From contig NZ_HE611067.1 in NCBI RefSeq assembly GCF_000285595.1, forward strand, positions 250,214 through 314,213: a DNA stretch of 64,000 nucleotides, in the 5' to 3' direction. Source of the stretch: Kurthia senegalensis. Lineage in GTDB: Bacteria > Bacillota > Bacilli > Bacillales_A > Planococcaceae. The notes beneath the pieces were generated by a model, which was not told the origin of the DNA, did not search any database, and saw only the letters and a program-made list of their open reading frames with translations. Shown here piece after piece: positions 25,478 through 34,557 of the stretch. Each line of letters begins with the position of its first letter. The stretch's first letter is position 1. Position numbers and translations under genes: made by a program.

Positions 25478-26257
25478 TTAAATACGGAAAAATCGACGTG
25501 TATTCTTCTCTACTTCATTGAAAAATAAGGCTTCTTCCACACGCATAATTTGCGCGATTTCACGGCCAATATGCGGTAAATATTTCGGCTCGTTCGTACG
25601 TGATTTTGGTTTCGGTCGAATATTTTTCGGTATTAAATACGGTGCATCTGTTTCAATCATTAACCGGTCAAGTGGCATATCGAGAAGTGCTTCTCGTAAA
25701 TCTACGCCGCGCTTCGGATCGCATACCCATCCTGTCACACCAATATGGAATCCTAAATCTAAATACGCTTTTAGCTGCGTTCGGTCACCTGTAAAACAGT
25801 GTACGACAGAGCGCTCAATAAGCGTTGGATGTGCTTTCATAACATCGATAAATTGTTGATGTGCTGCTCTTTCATGAAGGAAAATCGGCAAATCATTTTC
25901 CTCCGCAATGCTTAATTGTAAATCAAATGCTGCATATTGGTCTTTTGGCTCTGAATAGTTACGGTCAAAATCAAGTCCACATTCTCCTACTGCAATCACT
26001 TGTTCGTCTTCATAAAGCGCACGTAATAAATCACCCGTTTGTGCGTTCACTGATTTTGCATCATGTGGATGAATACCTGCTGTCGTGTACAAAACATTCG
26101 GATGTCTTTTCGCCATTTCGAGTGCACGCTGACTCCCCGTAATATTACCACCTGTCAAAATCATTTTTTGAACGCCCGCTTCAAGCGCTCTTGCAAGTAC
26201 ATCTTTTTCTTTTCCCGCAAATTGATCTTCTGTTAAATTTAACCCTATGTCTATCAT
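25478..26257 (-). CDS. TatD-family metal-dependent hydrolase
   Basis: 259 residues of the TatD amidohydrolase family. Metal ligands are visible in AIGECGLDFDR, LPIFLHERAAH, VVHCFTG and MIETDAPYL; the GIHPHD motif is near residue 70. The usual N-terminal HxH is not present: the start reads MIDIGLNLTEDQF, as in the TatD branch proper. These enzymes are 3'-5' DNases. Monocistronic. Confidence 0.85.
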   Translation of the reverse strand: MIDIGLNLTEDQFAGKEKDVLARALEAGVQKMILTGGNITGSQRALEMAKRHPNVLYTTAGIHPHDAKSVNAQTGDLLRALYEDEQVIAVGECGLDFDRNYSEPKDQYAAFDLQLSIAEENDLPIFLHERAAHQQFIDVMKAHPTLIERSVVHCFTGDRTQLKAYLDLGFHIGVTGWVCDPKRGVDLREALLDMPLDRLMIETDAPYLIPKNIRPKPKSRTNEPKYLPHIGREIAQIMRVEEALFFNEVEKNTRRFFRI

Positions 26258-26390
26258 CTTGTCATTCCTTTTCTTCCATTTGTATAACCGTATCTTCTTT
26301 CATATGAAAAAACAACTAAATAGAATTATTTAAAAATTGGAACTTTTACTAAAAAATAACGTATATATTAAAAAAAGGAGGGATTTCAGT

Positions 26391-26792
26391 ATGAAAAAAA
26401 TCATCGTATGCATCGGTTTACTCGTCGTTTTGAGTTGTATTATTTTAGTAGTTGGTCGCCAATTTTATAGCGATTTATATGAAGAATCGTCTAGACATTC
26501 GCCGAATAACCGTTTCACTGCAACGGTCTCTTACGCGACATATGGCGGTGCAGCGGGTGGTGTTCAAGCATACGTACAAATCCAAGATACACATACAAAA
26601 AAAACGACAATACTTTATTCTGCGAAAGCATTGCAAAATGTTCAGCTCCAATGGGAAAATGAACAACATTTAACGATTATGAATGAAAATAGTACATCGA
26701 ATGCCACGATGACACTTGACGTGCTGAACGATTCACCTTTCGAAAACGTACATATTCTTTGTAAATATTTTTGTAAACGCCCTACTTCTTAA
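26391..26792 (+). CDS. Hypothetical membrane-anchored protein (DUF5412-like)
   Basis: 133 residues: one N-terminal helix (residues 3-25, IIVCIGLLVVLSCIILVVG), then an extracytoplasmic part that starts SRHSPNNRFTATVSYATYGG. The SPNxxFTA...GGA pattern recalls DUF5412 proteins, but this is weak. The ATG at 26391 follows AAGGAGGG; the longer frame from 26337 is not used. Its stop codon overlaps the stop of the convergent small gene on the other strand. Confidence 0.6.
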   Translation: MKKIIVCIGLLVVLSCIILVVGRQFYSDLYEESSRHSPNNRFTATVSYATYGGAAGGVQAYVQIQDTHTKKTTILYSAKALQNVQLQWENEQHLTIMNENSTSNATMTLDVLNDSPFENVHILCKYFCKRPTS

Positions 26793-26953
26793 CGCTTTTC
26801 TATTTTTTTCAGTTGATGAATCGTCACTGGACGTCCGCATTGTACGTGTAATTTTTTGCGAACGTCAATTTGTGATTGCCCTTTCATCGTCGTTTGCTTT
26901 TTTTCGCCGTCTGTCTCATATTCAACGAAATACTTTTGATCTCCGCAGCGCAT
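26789..26953 (-). CDS. Small basic protein of 54 residues
   Basis: Starts MRCGDQKYFVEYETDGEKKQ and ends HQLKKIEKR. The ATG at 26953 lies 7 bases after AGGAGG; an ATG at 26959 is too close to that site. Lys-rich, two Cys, no membrane segment; I do not recognise the family. It follows the PdxK-like gene's opposite end and converges with the gene at 26391, their stop codons overlapping. Codon pattern and ribosome site support a real gene. Confidence 0.55.
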   Translation of the reverse strand: MRCGDQKYFVEYETDGEKKQTTMKGQSQIDVRKKLHVQCGRPVTIHQLKKIEKR

Positions 26954-26976
26954 AGCCATTCCTCCTGTTGTTTATT

Positions 26977-27819
26977 TTATAAAAGCATGTTTAAATACCG
27001 TTCAAATTGCACCCCTTCTATTTTTGGTGTATTCGCAAGGTCAGTCGCTTTGATCGATGCTGTTAAAAATTGCTCAGCACGTTTTAATGCATCCGGCAAA
27101 TTGTCCCCTCTCATCATGCTACCCATCACGACAGATGCGAATAAGTCACCTGTTCCAGAGTAGCTTTTTCCGTTATACGGTACGAACCCATAATGCGTCG
27201 TAGTTTCATCAAAACACATATTTCCAATAAAATTTGCGCCATTTTTCGGCGGTTGAACGCCTGTAACAATCACTTTTGCCTTCGTAGTCAATTGTAACTG
27301 TTGTCCTGCTTCTTCAATCGCTTTCAAAAAATCACGCTCCGAGGAATAACGACAAATCGCGTCGTATGATCTGTCTGTGAGCAAACAACATTCCGTCACG
27401 TTCGGTGTAATGACATCGGCTTCTTTTACGAGTGCTTTCATTCGATCGAGTAATGCCGGTGTAAAAAATTTATAAGCTTCCCCGTTATCACCCATTACCG
27501 GATCGACAAGTAGCGTCGACTGCGCATGATGAAATTTTTCAAGAAAACGAAAAATATGATGAATTTGCTTCTCACCCGTTACAAACCCTGTGTAAATACC
27601 ATCAAAAGACATCCCTAATTTGGACCATTCCTCTTCAAAGTAATGCATTTTATCCGTAAAATCTTCACAATGAAAGCTCGGAAAACCTGTTTGTGCCGTC
27701 AAAATAGCTGTTGGCAATGGACAAGCTTGGACGCCCATCACCGACAATACCGGAATCGCTGCTGTTAACGAGCATTTTCCGAATGAAGATAAATCTTGTA
27801 ATACCGCTACTTTTTTCAT
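26977..27819 (-). CDS. pdxK: PfkB-family pyridoxine/pyridoxal kinase
   Basis: 280 residues of the ribokinase/PdxK fold: QDLSSFGKCSLTAAIPVLSVMGV at the start, LLVDPVMGDNG in the middle, ADVITPNVTE and the anion-hole region SGTGDLFASVVMG near the end. It phosphorylates B6 vitamers (pyridoxal/pyridoxine). ATG at 27819 is used; a TTG at 27834 overlaps the G-rich ribosome binding site. Monocistronic. Confidence 0.82.
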   Translation of the reverse strand: MKKVAVLQDLSSFGKCSLTAAIPVLSVMGVQACPLPTAILTAQTGFPSFHCEDFTDKMHYFEEEWSKLGMSFDGIYTGFVTGEKQIHHIFRFLEKFHHAQSTLLVDPVMGDNGEAYKFFTPALLDRMKALVKEADVITPNVTECCLLTDRSYDAICRYSSERDFLKAIEEAGQQLQLTTKAKVIVTGVQPPKNGANFIGNMCFDETTTHYGFVPYNGKSYSGTGDLFASVVMGSMMRGDNLPDALKRAEQFLTASIKATDLANTPKIEGVQFERYLNMLL

Positions 27820-28070
27820 AAAAAAATCCCCCAACCGATTGTTTCTATCCGTACTGTATCATATTTTTTTATCATGTAAACAAACAAGATTAAATACACT
27901 CGCTAAAAACGTGAAAAACTCAATGAATATGCAACATTTATCAACGAAAAATCGTTTTCAATTCCTGTCATTGTATTGTAGAATAAATCTATTCGAATTA
28001 TGAGATAATTCACTTTCTTTACGTATCTGTCCGCTGACAGAAATCGCTCGACATAAATGGAGGACATTGT

Positions 28071-28571
28071 ATGAAATTAACGTCACAAGAAATTGAAATT
28101 GTTGAAATTCTAGAAAAAGATGCCCGTACCGATTTGCAAGATGTTGCAAAAATGGTCGGTCTTTCTTATGAAGCTACCGTTACAGCTGTGAAAAAATTAG
28201 AAGATGCGAAAGTAATCGTTCGCTATATTTCTCTCGTCGATTGGACGAAAATTGAAGAACACCCTGGTGTACGTGCGATGATCGACGTAAAAGTAACACC
28301 AAAACAAGGCGTTGGTTTCGATGAAATTGCCGAGCGTATATACCGCTTTGACAAAGTACAATCCGTTTACTTAATGTCTGGCGTATACGACCTTTCTGTC
28401 ATTGTGGAAGGTCAATCGATGAATGAAGTAGCGAACTTCGTTTCTCAGAAATTGTCTACACTTGATTCTGTTATTTCAACGACAACGCACTTTATTCTTA
28501 AAAAATATAAACATGATGGCACCATTTTAGAAGCCGGTAATCCAGATAAAAGAATCGTGGTGTCGCCTTAA
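28071..28571 (+). CDS. alaR: Lrp/AsnC-family regulator (AlaR-like)
   Basis: 166 residues: N-terminal helix-turn-helix (EIVEILEKDARTDLQDVAKMVGLSYEATVTAVKKLE), then the RAM ligand domain (PGVRAMIDVKVTPKQGVGFDE, VQSVYLMSGVYDLSVIVEG). The gene overlaps the start of an aminotransferase gene by one base, the arrangement of alaR-alaT in Bacillus. It probably senses an amino acid, likely alanine, and controls that gene. GGAGGA precedes the ATG. Confidence 0.75.
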   Translation: MKLTSQEIEIVEILEKDARTDLQDVAKMVGLSYEATVTAVKKLEDAKVIVRYISLVDWTKIEEHPGVRAMIDVKVTPKQGVGFDEIAERIYRFDKVQSVYLMSGVYDLSVIVEGQSMNEVANFVSQKLSTLDSVISTTTHFILKKYKHDGTILEAGNPDKRIVVSP

Positions 28572-29746
28572 TGATCACTTCTCGTAAAAACTACGTTTCC
28601 AAAATGGTTTCCGAATTAAAACCATCTGGGATTCGTAAATTTTTTGATTTAGCAGCAGGCATGGAAGGTGTCATCTCCCTTGGCGTCGGAGAACCTGACT
28701 TCGTAACACCTTGGCACGTTCGTGAAGAAGCAATTCGCTCACTCGAAAACGGCTACACAGCCTATACACCGAATGCAGGTCTTCTTGAATTACGCCAAGA
28801 AATCAGCTATTACATGGCTGACCGATTCGACGTGCGCTACGACGCGGAGCAAGAAGTGATCGTAACAGTCGGTGCGAGTTCAGCTATCGATATTGCGATG
28901 CGTACGATTCTTGACCCAGGCGATGAAGTCATCGTCGTCGAACCATGCTTCGTTTCATACGTACCAATGGTCGAACTTGCGGGTGGTAAAGCCGTTACCG
29001 TTCAAGCACTTCAAGAAAATGATTTTAAAATTTTACCAGAACAATTAGAAGCTGTTACGACGGCTAAAACAAAAGCAATTATGCTTTGTTCACCGAATAA
29101 CCCAACTGGTACGATGCTCAATAAAACAGAACTTGAAAATATTGCGGCTTATGTAAAAAAACATGATTTGTTACTTATTGCAGATGAAATTTATGCCGAA
29201 CTTGCTTACGACGAAACGTATACGAGTATGGCAGCCATTGAAGGCATGCGTGATCGTACGATTTTAGTTTCAGGCTTTTCAAAAGGATTTGCGATGACAG
29301 GCTGGCGACTAGGCTTCGTCTGTGCCCCTGCAGACTTAACAGAAGCGATGCTAAAAATTTTCCAATACCAATTAATGTGCGCTTCTACAATGTCACAATA
29401 TGCGGCGATTGAAGCATTGCGAAACGGTCGTCCGGAAGTAGATGAAATGGTGAAAAGTTACCGTCGTCGTCGAAACTTCATCGTCCAATCATTCAATGAT
29501 ATTGGGTTAACATGTCACAACCCTGGCGGTGCATTTTATGCCTTTCCATCAATCCAATCGACAGGACTTACTTCACAACAATTTGCCGAACAACTGTTAG
29601 AAAAAGAAAAAGTAGCCGTCGTCCCTGGCGACGTATTCGGTGAAAGTGGCGAAGGACATATTCGCTGTTCTTACGCCTCTTCACTTGAACAACTTCAAGA
29701 AGCAATGAAACGTATTGAACGCTTTATTCAAACGTTAGAAAAATAG
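28571..29746 (+). CDS. alaT: PLP-dependent class I aminotransferase (AlaT/PatA-like)
   Basis: 391 residues of aminotransferase class I: GEPDFVTPWHVREEAI, CSPNNPTGTML, the Asp-Tyr pair ADEIYAEL, and the PLP lysine in SGFSKGFAMTGWRLGF. Fold type I transaminase; alanine or acetyl-diaminopimelate as substrate cannot be told apart from sequence alone. The start ATG overlaps the regulator's stop (TAATG), so the two are coupled. A strong palindromic hairpin follows. Confidence 0.78.
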   Translation: MITSRKNYVSKMVSELKPSGIRKFFDLAAGMEGVISLGVGEPDFVTPWHVREEAIRSLENGYTAYTPNAGLLELRQEISYYMADRFDVRYDAEQEVIVTVGASSAIDIAMRTILDPGDEVIVVEPCFVSYVPMVELAGGKAVTVQALQENDFKILPEQLEAVTTAKTKAIMLCSPNNPTGTMLNKTELENIAAYVKKHDLLLIADEIYAELAYDETYTSMAAIEGMRDRTILVSGFSKGFAMTGWRLGFVCAPADLTEAMLKIFQYQLMCASTMSQYAAIEALRNGRPEVDEMVKSYRRRRNFIVQSFNDIGLTCHNPGGAFYAFPSIQSTGLTSQQFAEQLLEKEKVAVVPGDVFGESGEGHIRCSYASSLEQLQEAMKRIERFIQTLEK

Positions 29747-29768
29747 AGTGCTGTTTAAAACATAAAAG

Positions 29769-29800
29769 GAGCCGCCATGGGTTTAAACCCATGGCGGCTC
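29769..29800. terminator. Perfect 32-base palindrome, likely terminator
   Basis: The sequence reads the same on both strands over 32 bases, giving a 14-bp RNA stem with a TTAA loop (arm GAGCCGCCATGGGT). The T-run after it is weak (TATTTAG). It lies 22 bases after the aminotransferase gene and before the convergent ptsI. Confidence 0.65.
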
Positions 29801-29843
29801 TATTTAGTTGACTAGCATGTTTCACTAGCCTCTTTTTATTTTT

Positions 29844-31559
29844 TTACTTTGCTACGTATTGTTGAACTATCGCTAACACATCATCTGCAGTTGCTTCATC
29901 TAAAGCGCGCACAGCCAACTCTTCCAGTTCTACTTTATTTAATGATTGTAATAAAGCACGTGTTTTTAAAATAGACGTTGCGCTCATTGAGAACTCATCT
30001 AATCCTAAACCTAATAATAATGGTACAGCGAATTCATCGCCGGCCATCTCCCCACACATACCAGCCCATTTTCCTTCTTTATGTGCTGCATCAATAACCA
30101 TTTTAATTAAACGTAAAATCGCTGGATTGTACGGTTGGTATAAGTATGAAACTTGTTCATTCATACGATCTGCTGCCATCGTATATTGGATTAAATCATT
30201 CGTACCGATTGAGAAGAAATCAACTTCCTTCGCAAATGTGTCCGCCATTACAGCTGTAGATGGGATTTCTACCATAATACCGACTTCAATTTGCTCAGCT
30301 ACTTGCACACCTTCCGCAAGTAAGTTTGCTTTTTCTTCTTCTAATAACGCTTTCGCTTCGCGGAATTCTTGCAGTGTCGCAATCATCGGGAACATGATTT
30401 TCAAGTTTCCGTATGTTGAGGCACGTAAAAGTGCACGAAGTTGTGTACGGAAAATATCTGTACGTTCTAAGCAAAGACGAATCGCACGGTGACCTAAAAA
30501 TGGATTCAATTCTTCTGCTAATGGTAAGTACGGTAATTTTTTATCGCCACCGATATCTAATGTACGTACGACAACAGGTTTACCAGACATGCCTTCTAAC
30601 ACCGCACGATACGCTGTGAATTGCTCGTCTTCTGTCGGTAATGCATCTCTACCCATATATAAAAATTCTGTACGGTATAAGCCGACGCCTTCTCCGCCAT
30701 TTCGTACGACACTTTCTAAATCTTCTGGTGTCCCGATATTCGCAGCAAGTTCAACATGATGTCCGTCTGCTGAAACAGATGGTTCATTCACAAGTTTGGC
30801 CCATTCTTTTTGTTGCGCTGAGAAAGCTTTTGCTTTTTGTTCATAATGAGCAATCGTCTCGTCGTCTGGGTTTACTAAAACATCCCCTGACAAACCGTCT
30901 ACGATGACCATCATGCCGTCTTCAATCGTTTGTGTCGCTTCTTTCGTTCCGACAACTGCCGGAATTTCTAATGAGCGTGCCATGATCGCTGAATGCGACG
31001 TACGACCACCGATATCTGTCGTAAATCCGAGAACGAAATCACGGTTTAATTGCGCTGTATCAGACGGTGTTAAATCGTTAGCCACGACGATGACGCGTTC
31101 ATTAATTGCCGATGGATTTGGGATTTTCACACCTAAAATATGCGCTAAAATACGTTTTGATACGTCTTTAATGTCTGCTGCACGTTCGTTCATGTAGTCA
31201 TTATCCATCGATTCAAACATCGTAACGAACATCGAAGATACTTCTTGCAATGCGAAAGCAGCATTCACTTTCTCATCAGCAATTTTTTGTTTCATCGGAG
31301 CGATTAATTCTGGATCATTCACAACGAGTAAATGTGCACCGAAAATAGCCGCTTCTTCTGCGCCTAAATTTTCTTCTGTCATTTGTTGAATCGCTTTTAA
31401 CTCTTCTGTCGTCACAGCTAATGCAGCATCTAATTTTGCTTGTTCTGCATCGACATCTGTTATTTGTTGTTTCACAACTGTTAAATCTGGTGCTACTAGG
31501 CAATACGCTTTAGCAATGGCTACACCGCTTGAAGCGGCAATCCCATTTAATTTCATCAT
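29844..31559 (-). CDS. ptsI: PTS Enzyme I
   Basis: 571 residues. The phospho-His domain carries [21 protein letters not shown]; the PEP-binding C-terminal barrel has [35 protein letters not shown] and GTNDLIQY. It takes phosphate from PEP and passes it to HPr. The start overlaps the ptsH stop. Last gene of the nagA-SIS-nagB-ptsH-ptsI string, an unusual place for the general PTS genes; no second copy is in the window. Confidence 0.95.
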   Translation of the reverse strand: MMKLNGIAASSGVAIAKAYCLVAPDLTVVKQQITDVDAEQAKLDAALAVTTEELKAIQQMTEENLGAEEAAIFGAHLLVVNDPELIAPMKQKIADEKVNAAFALQEVSSMFVTMFESMDNDYMNERAADIKDVSKRILAHILGVKIPNPSAINERVIVVANDLTPSDTAQLNRDFVLGFTTDIGGRTSHSAIMARSLEIPAVVGTKEATQTIEDGMMVIVDGLSGDVLVNPDDETIAHYEQKAKAFSAQQKEWAKLVNEPSVSADGHHVELAANIGTPEDLESVVRNGGEGVGLYRTEFLYMGRDALPTEDEQFTAYRAVLEGMSGKPVVVRTLDIGGDKKLPYLPLAEELNPFLGHRAIRLCLERTDIFRTQLRALLRASTYGNLKIMFPMIATLQEFREAKALLEEEKANLLAEGVQVAEQIEVGIMVEIPSTAVMADTFAKEVDFFSIGTNDLIQYTMAADRMNEQVSYLYQPYNPAILRLIKMVIDAAHKEGKWAGMCGEMAGDEFAVPLLLGLGLDEFSMSATSILKTRALLQSLNKVELEELAVRALDEATADDVLAIVQQYVAK

Positions 31560-31822
31560 TGAGCAATCCCCATCTCTACTAAAATTGTCGAAATCGCAGT
31601 GAAAGCTTGTTCCTCATCTGCGCCTTCTACACGTAATGTAAAATCATCTCCTTGGCGTAACGCTAAAGACATCACGCTTAGAATAGATTTAACATTCGCT
31701 TCTTTATTGTCAGTCACAAGTGCGATTGTTGATGCAAATGCTGTTGAATTCGATACTAATTGACTGGCTGGTCGTGCATGAATACCTTGCGCATCCACGA
31801 CTTTAAATTGTTGAGACTTCAT
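31556..31822 (-). CDS. ptsH: HPr phosphocarrier
   Basis: 88 residues with both sites in place: His15 in GIHARPA and Ser46 in NVKSILSVM. It passes phosphate from Enzyme I to the EIIA domains and, as P-Ser-HPr, serves CcpA-type catabolite control. Spaced one base after nagB and overlapping ptsI by 4. Confidence 0.95.
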   Translation of the reverse strand: MKSQQFKVVDAQGIHARPASQLVSNSTAFASTIALVTDNKEANVKSILSVMSLALRQGDDFTLRVEGADEEQAFTAISTILVEMGIAQ

Positions 31823-31823
31823 C

Positions 31824-32528
31824 CTAATTTTCTCCCTCTTGTAAATCCGTTAAAATAATCACATTGTTATGTTTAACGAGTGCTGTTGCTGGATTATTTT
31901 CTGTATATTCACCAGCAATCACCTGTTCTAACACCGCGCGTTTCTTTTCGCCCGTTGCGATCAGTAAAATTACTTTGGCACGTAAAATCGACTGAATTCC
32001 CATCGTATACGCTTGTTTCGGTACATCTTCAATTGAATCGAAGAAGCGTGCATTCGCCTCTAATGTAGAAGGCTGTAAATCGACTAAATGTGTTTCTGAT
32101 GCAAAAGACGTTCCTGGTTCATTAAATGCAATATGACCATTCACGCCGATTCCTAGCAGTTGAAAATCGAGTTCATGTTGCTGTAATAATTGTTCGTATC
32201 GATTCGCTTCCGCTTCTGCATTTTCAGCCAAACCATTTGGCAAATACGACATCTTGAATGGTTTGCAATCAAAAAGTTGTTTATGCATATAATAATTGTA
32301 ACTTTGGTCATGCTGTACGTCCAACCCTACGTATTCATCTAAATTAAAACTAATCGCATCTGAAAAGTCGATGTCTGATTGACGTAGCTTTTCATATAAA
32401 GGTTCCATCGTACCGCCTGTTGCAAGCCCAAATGTTGTAGCACCTTGTGCTTTTACTTGTTTGATTATTTCCAGTGCACGTGTGTATAAAACCTCTTTTG
32501 ATTCAAATCGTTCTATTTGCATTGTCAT
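31824..32528 (-). CDS. nagB: Glucosamine-6-phosphate deaminase
   Basis: 234 residues, the short NagB type of Firmicutes. The substrate loop GLATGGTMEPLYEKL, the ISFNLDEYVGL motif with catalytic Asp and the active-site segment GIGVNGHIAFNEPGT with His are intact. It converts glucosamine-6-phosphate to fructose-6-phosphate and ammonia. The ribosome site GGGAG is 11 bases upstream; a second Met two codons on is possible. Confidence 0.93.
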   Translation of the reverse strand: MTMQIERFESKEVLYTRALEIIKQVKAQGATTFGLATGGTMEPLYEKLRQSDIDFSDAISFNLDEYVGLDVQHDQSYNYYMHKQLFDCKPFKMSYLPNGLAENAEAEANRYEQLLQQHELDFQLLGIGVNGHIAFNEPGTSFASETHLVDLQPSTLEANARFFDSIEDVPKQAYTMGIQSILRAKVILLIATGEKKRAVLEQVIAGEYTENNPATALVKHNNVIILTDLQEGEN

Positions 32529-32553
32529 GGTTTTGAAAACTCCCTTTAGTTAA

Positions 32554-33264
32554 TTAAAAGTTAATTCTTTTGCCATAGTTGGCAATCAATTCATCGTTGT
32601 TCGTCGCACCTAAATTACTATTTCTGAACACAGGAAGCGTTTGCCCTGCTTTATGGAGCTTTTCAATAATTTGGGCGTATAAATCATTCAAAATAGCCGC
32701 TCCTACAATCGTTGAAACAGGGCCATATTGAAGTTCGTCCAATTGTAACACACCATCTCCGATTGGCACCATCGTATCGAGTACGACATCGACTACTTGT
32801 TCTAAACGTTTGCCAGAAACATGTTTCGATGAAACGTGTTGATACGCTAAAGATTGGAGGGAAACAGTGACAACACCTTGTGCCTTCGCATACAGTGCTG
32901 CATCGATTGGAACGGGGTTTTTAGCAGAAGTTGAAATAATGATACATACATCTTGTTCGTTGAAAGCGAACGCTTCTTGAATATGTTCAAAATAACCTTG
33001 TTCTTTCTCCTTTGAAGAGGCAGATAACGCACCTCGGTGAAGCATTAAAGACTCTACTTGGACTGGTTTAATCGGTACGAGACCGCCACCTCTAAAGTAA
33101 CCGTCTTGTGCGAGTAACATCGAATGTCCCGAACCGAAAAGCTGAATAATCCCGCCTCGTTGAATTTTAGAGGCGATGACTTCAGCCAAATCACTAATCG
33201 TTTCGCTCTGTTGTTCTCCTACGGTATGCAACAACTTTTCTACTTCTAAAAAATAATTATGCAA
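32554..33264 (-). CDS. SIS-domain protein of UPF0309 type
   Basis: 236 residues with one SIS (sugar isomerase) domain: GGIIQLFGSGHSMLLAQDGYFRGGGL, then VCIIISTSAKNPVPIDAALYAKAQG and IGDGVLQ. It looks like UPF0309 proteins that are distinct from MurQ and from GlmS. It stands between nagA and nagB with 25- and 14-base gaps. A phosphosugar lyase/isomerase or regulator for amino-sugar phosphates is likely; the reaction is not known. Confidence 0.7.
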   Translation of the reverse strand: MHNYFLEVEKLLHTVGEQQSETISDLAEVIASKIQRGGIIQLFGSGHSMLLAQDGYFRGGGLVPIKPVQVESLMLHRGALSASSKEKEQGYFEHIQEAFAFNEQDVCIIISTSAKNPVPIDAALYAKAQGVVTVSLQSLAYQHVSSKHVSGKRLEQVVDVVLDTMVPIGDGVLQLDELQYGPVSTIVGAAILNDLYAQIIEKLHKAGQTLPVFRNSNLGATNNDELIANYGKRINF

Positions 33265-33278
33265 CGTATTTCACCACC

Positions 33279-34424
33279 TTATGCTTCAAAAACAATTTCG
33301 CCTGCTTTAATCGTCGTCACTAATTGGAAAGACGCATCTAACATAACCGCATCGGCGTCTTTTCCTTCTCTTAGTTCCCCTTTATTCGCAAGATTCAGTT
33401 GCATTGCCGCATTGTAACTCGACATGGAAACGAGCTCTTCTAATGTACAATTCGTTGCTTTTTGCATGTTAACGATTGCTTCATTCATACGCAATACACT
33501 ACCTGCAAGTGCACCGTTCGGTAAATGGGCACCCGTTTCTGTCACGTGCACCATTTGACCACCTAAATCGTAATCACCGTATGGCATTCCTTTTGCGCGC
33601 ATCGCATCTGTAATTAAAATAATGCCTGACGCACCTTTCATACGATAAGCTAAATTGACCGCATCTTTGTGCACGTGAATAAAATCGACGATGATTTCAG
33701 CTTTTAATTCATTTAATAATAACGTACCGCCAACGACACCTGGATCACGATGATGGAAAGGACGCATTTGATTGTATAAATGCGTGCCTTGTTTTGCCCC
33801 CATTTTCACCGCTTGTTCCATTTGTTCAAATGAAGCATCTGAATGCCCAATGGATACGACGACACCACTTTCTGAAATTGCTTTAGTCGCCTCCATACCG
33901 CCTGGTCGTTCTGGTGCAAGCGTAATTTCTTTAATTTTCCCGTTACTTAATTTTTGCCATTTTTCAAAAGCAACTAAATCAGGTTCTACAATATACTCAA
34001 GTGGTTGTGCACCAGCACGGTCTTTCGATACGAATGGACCTTCCACGTGAATGCCGACAATTTCTGCTTCATCATGTTGTGACGTAAAAGTCCCAATCGT
34101 TTGCAGTGCCGCTTCAATATGTTCATAACTTTGTGTCATTGTCGTCGGTAGAAAGCTTGTCGTTCCTTCTTTTAATAAAGATTGTGCGAGAATACGTAAA
34201 CCGGCTGCATCGGCATCCATAGCATCCATACGTGCTGAACCGTGAATGTGCATATCGATAAATCCAGGTACTAAATAGCGTCCTGTCCCGTCTAGTTCTC
34301 GTACATCTTCTTCGATGGAAGGAGCTATTTTAACGATTTTTCCATTCTCCATTAATACGTCCGCTAGTTGGCGACCATCATGGTTGACGACTGTAATATT
34401 TTTAATTTTTAACACATCGTTCAT
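33279..34424 (-). CDS. nagA: N-acetylglucosamine-6-phosphate deacetylase
   Basis: 381 residues of the amidohydrolase fold: metal site FIDMHIHG (HxH), then IVGIHVEGPFVSKDRAG, VVSIGHSDA, GTHLYNQMRP and ILITDAMRAKGMPYG. It removes the acetyl group from GlcNAc-6-phosphate. First gene of nagA-SIS-nagB-ptsH-ptsI. A hairpin separates it from nagE upstream. GGAGATG just before the start. Confidence 0.95.
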   Translation of the reverse strand: MNDVLKIKNITVVNHDGRQLADVLMENGKIVKIAPSIEEDVRELDGTGRYLVPGFIDMHIHGSARMDAMDADAAGLRILAQSLLKEGTTSFLPTTMTQSYEHIEAALQTIGTFTSQHDEAEIVGIHVEGPFVSKDRAGAQPLEYIVEPDLVAFEKWQKLSNGKIKEITLAPERPGGMEATKAISESGVVVSIGHSDASFEQMEQAVKMGAKQGTHLYNQMRPFHHRDPGVVGGTLLLNELKAEIIVDFIHVHKDAVNLAYRMKGASGIILITDAMRAKGMPYGDYDLGGQMVHVTETGAHLPNGALAGSVLRMNEAIVNMQKATNCTLEELVSMSSYNAAMQLNLANKGELREGKDADAVMLDASFQLVTTIKAGEIVFEA

Positions 34425-34449
34425 CTCCTAAAATTACTTAATTCAAACG

Positions 34450-34475
34450 ACAAAAACCCACCGTTTTGGTGGGTT
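34450..34475 (-). terminator. Hairpin between nagE and nagA
   Basis: AACCCACC-AAAAC-GGTGGGTT followed by T5 on the minus strand. The nagA start is 26 bases further on, so this is either a partial terminator that lowers nagA-ptsI read-through or a full terminator with a promoter I cannot place in the short gap. Confidence 0.65.
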
Positions 34476-34557
34476 CTTATCTTCCATCCTATTTAAAGGA
34501 CGAATCATCGTTCATAGAATATTCATTACGCTAGTTTTGAAAACCCATGCTGTGAAA

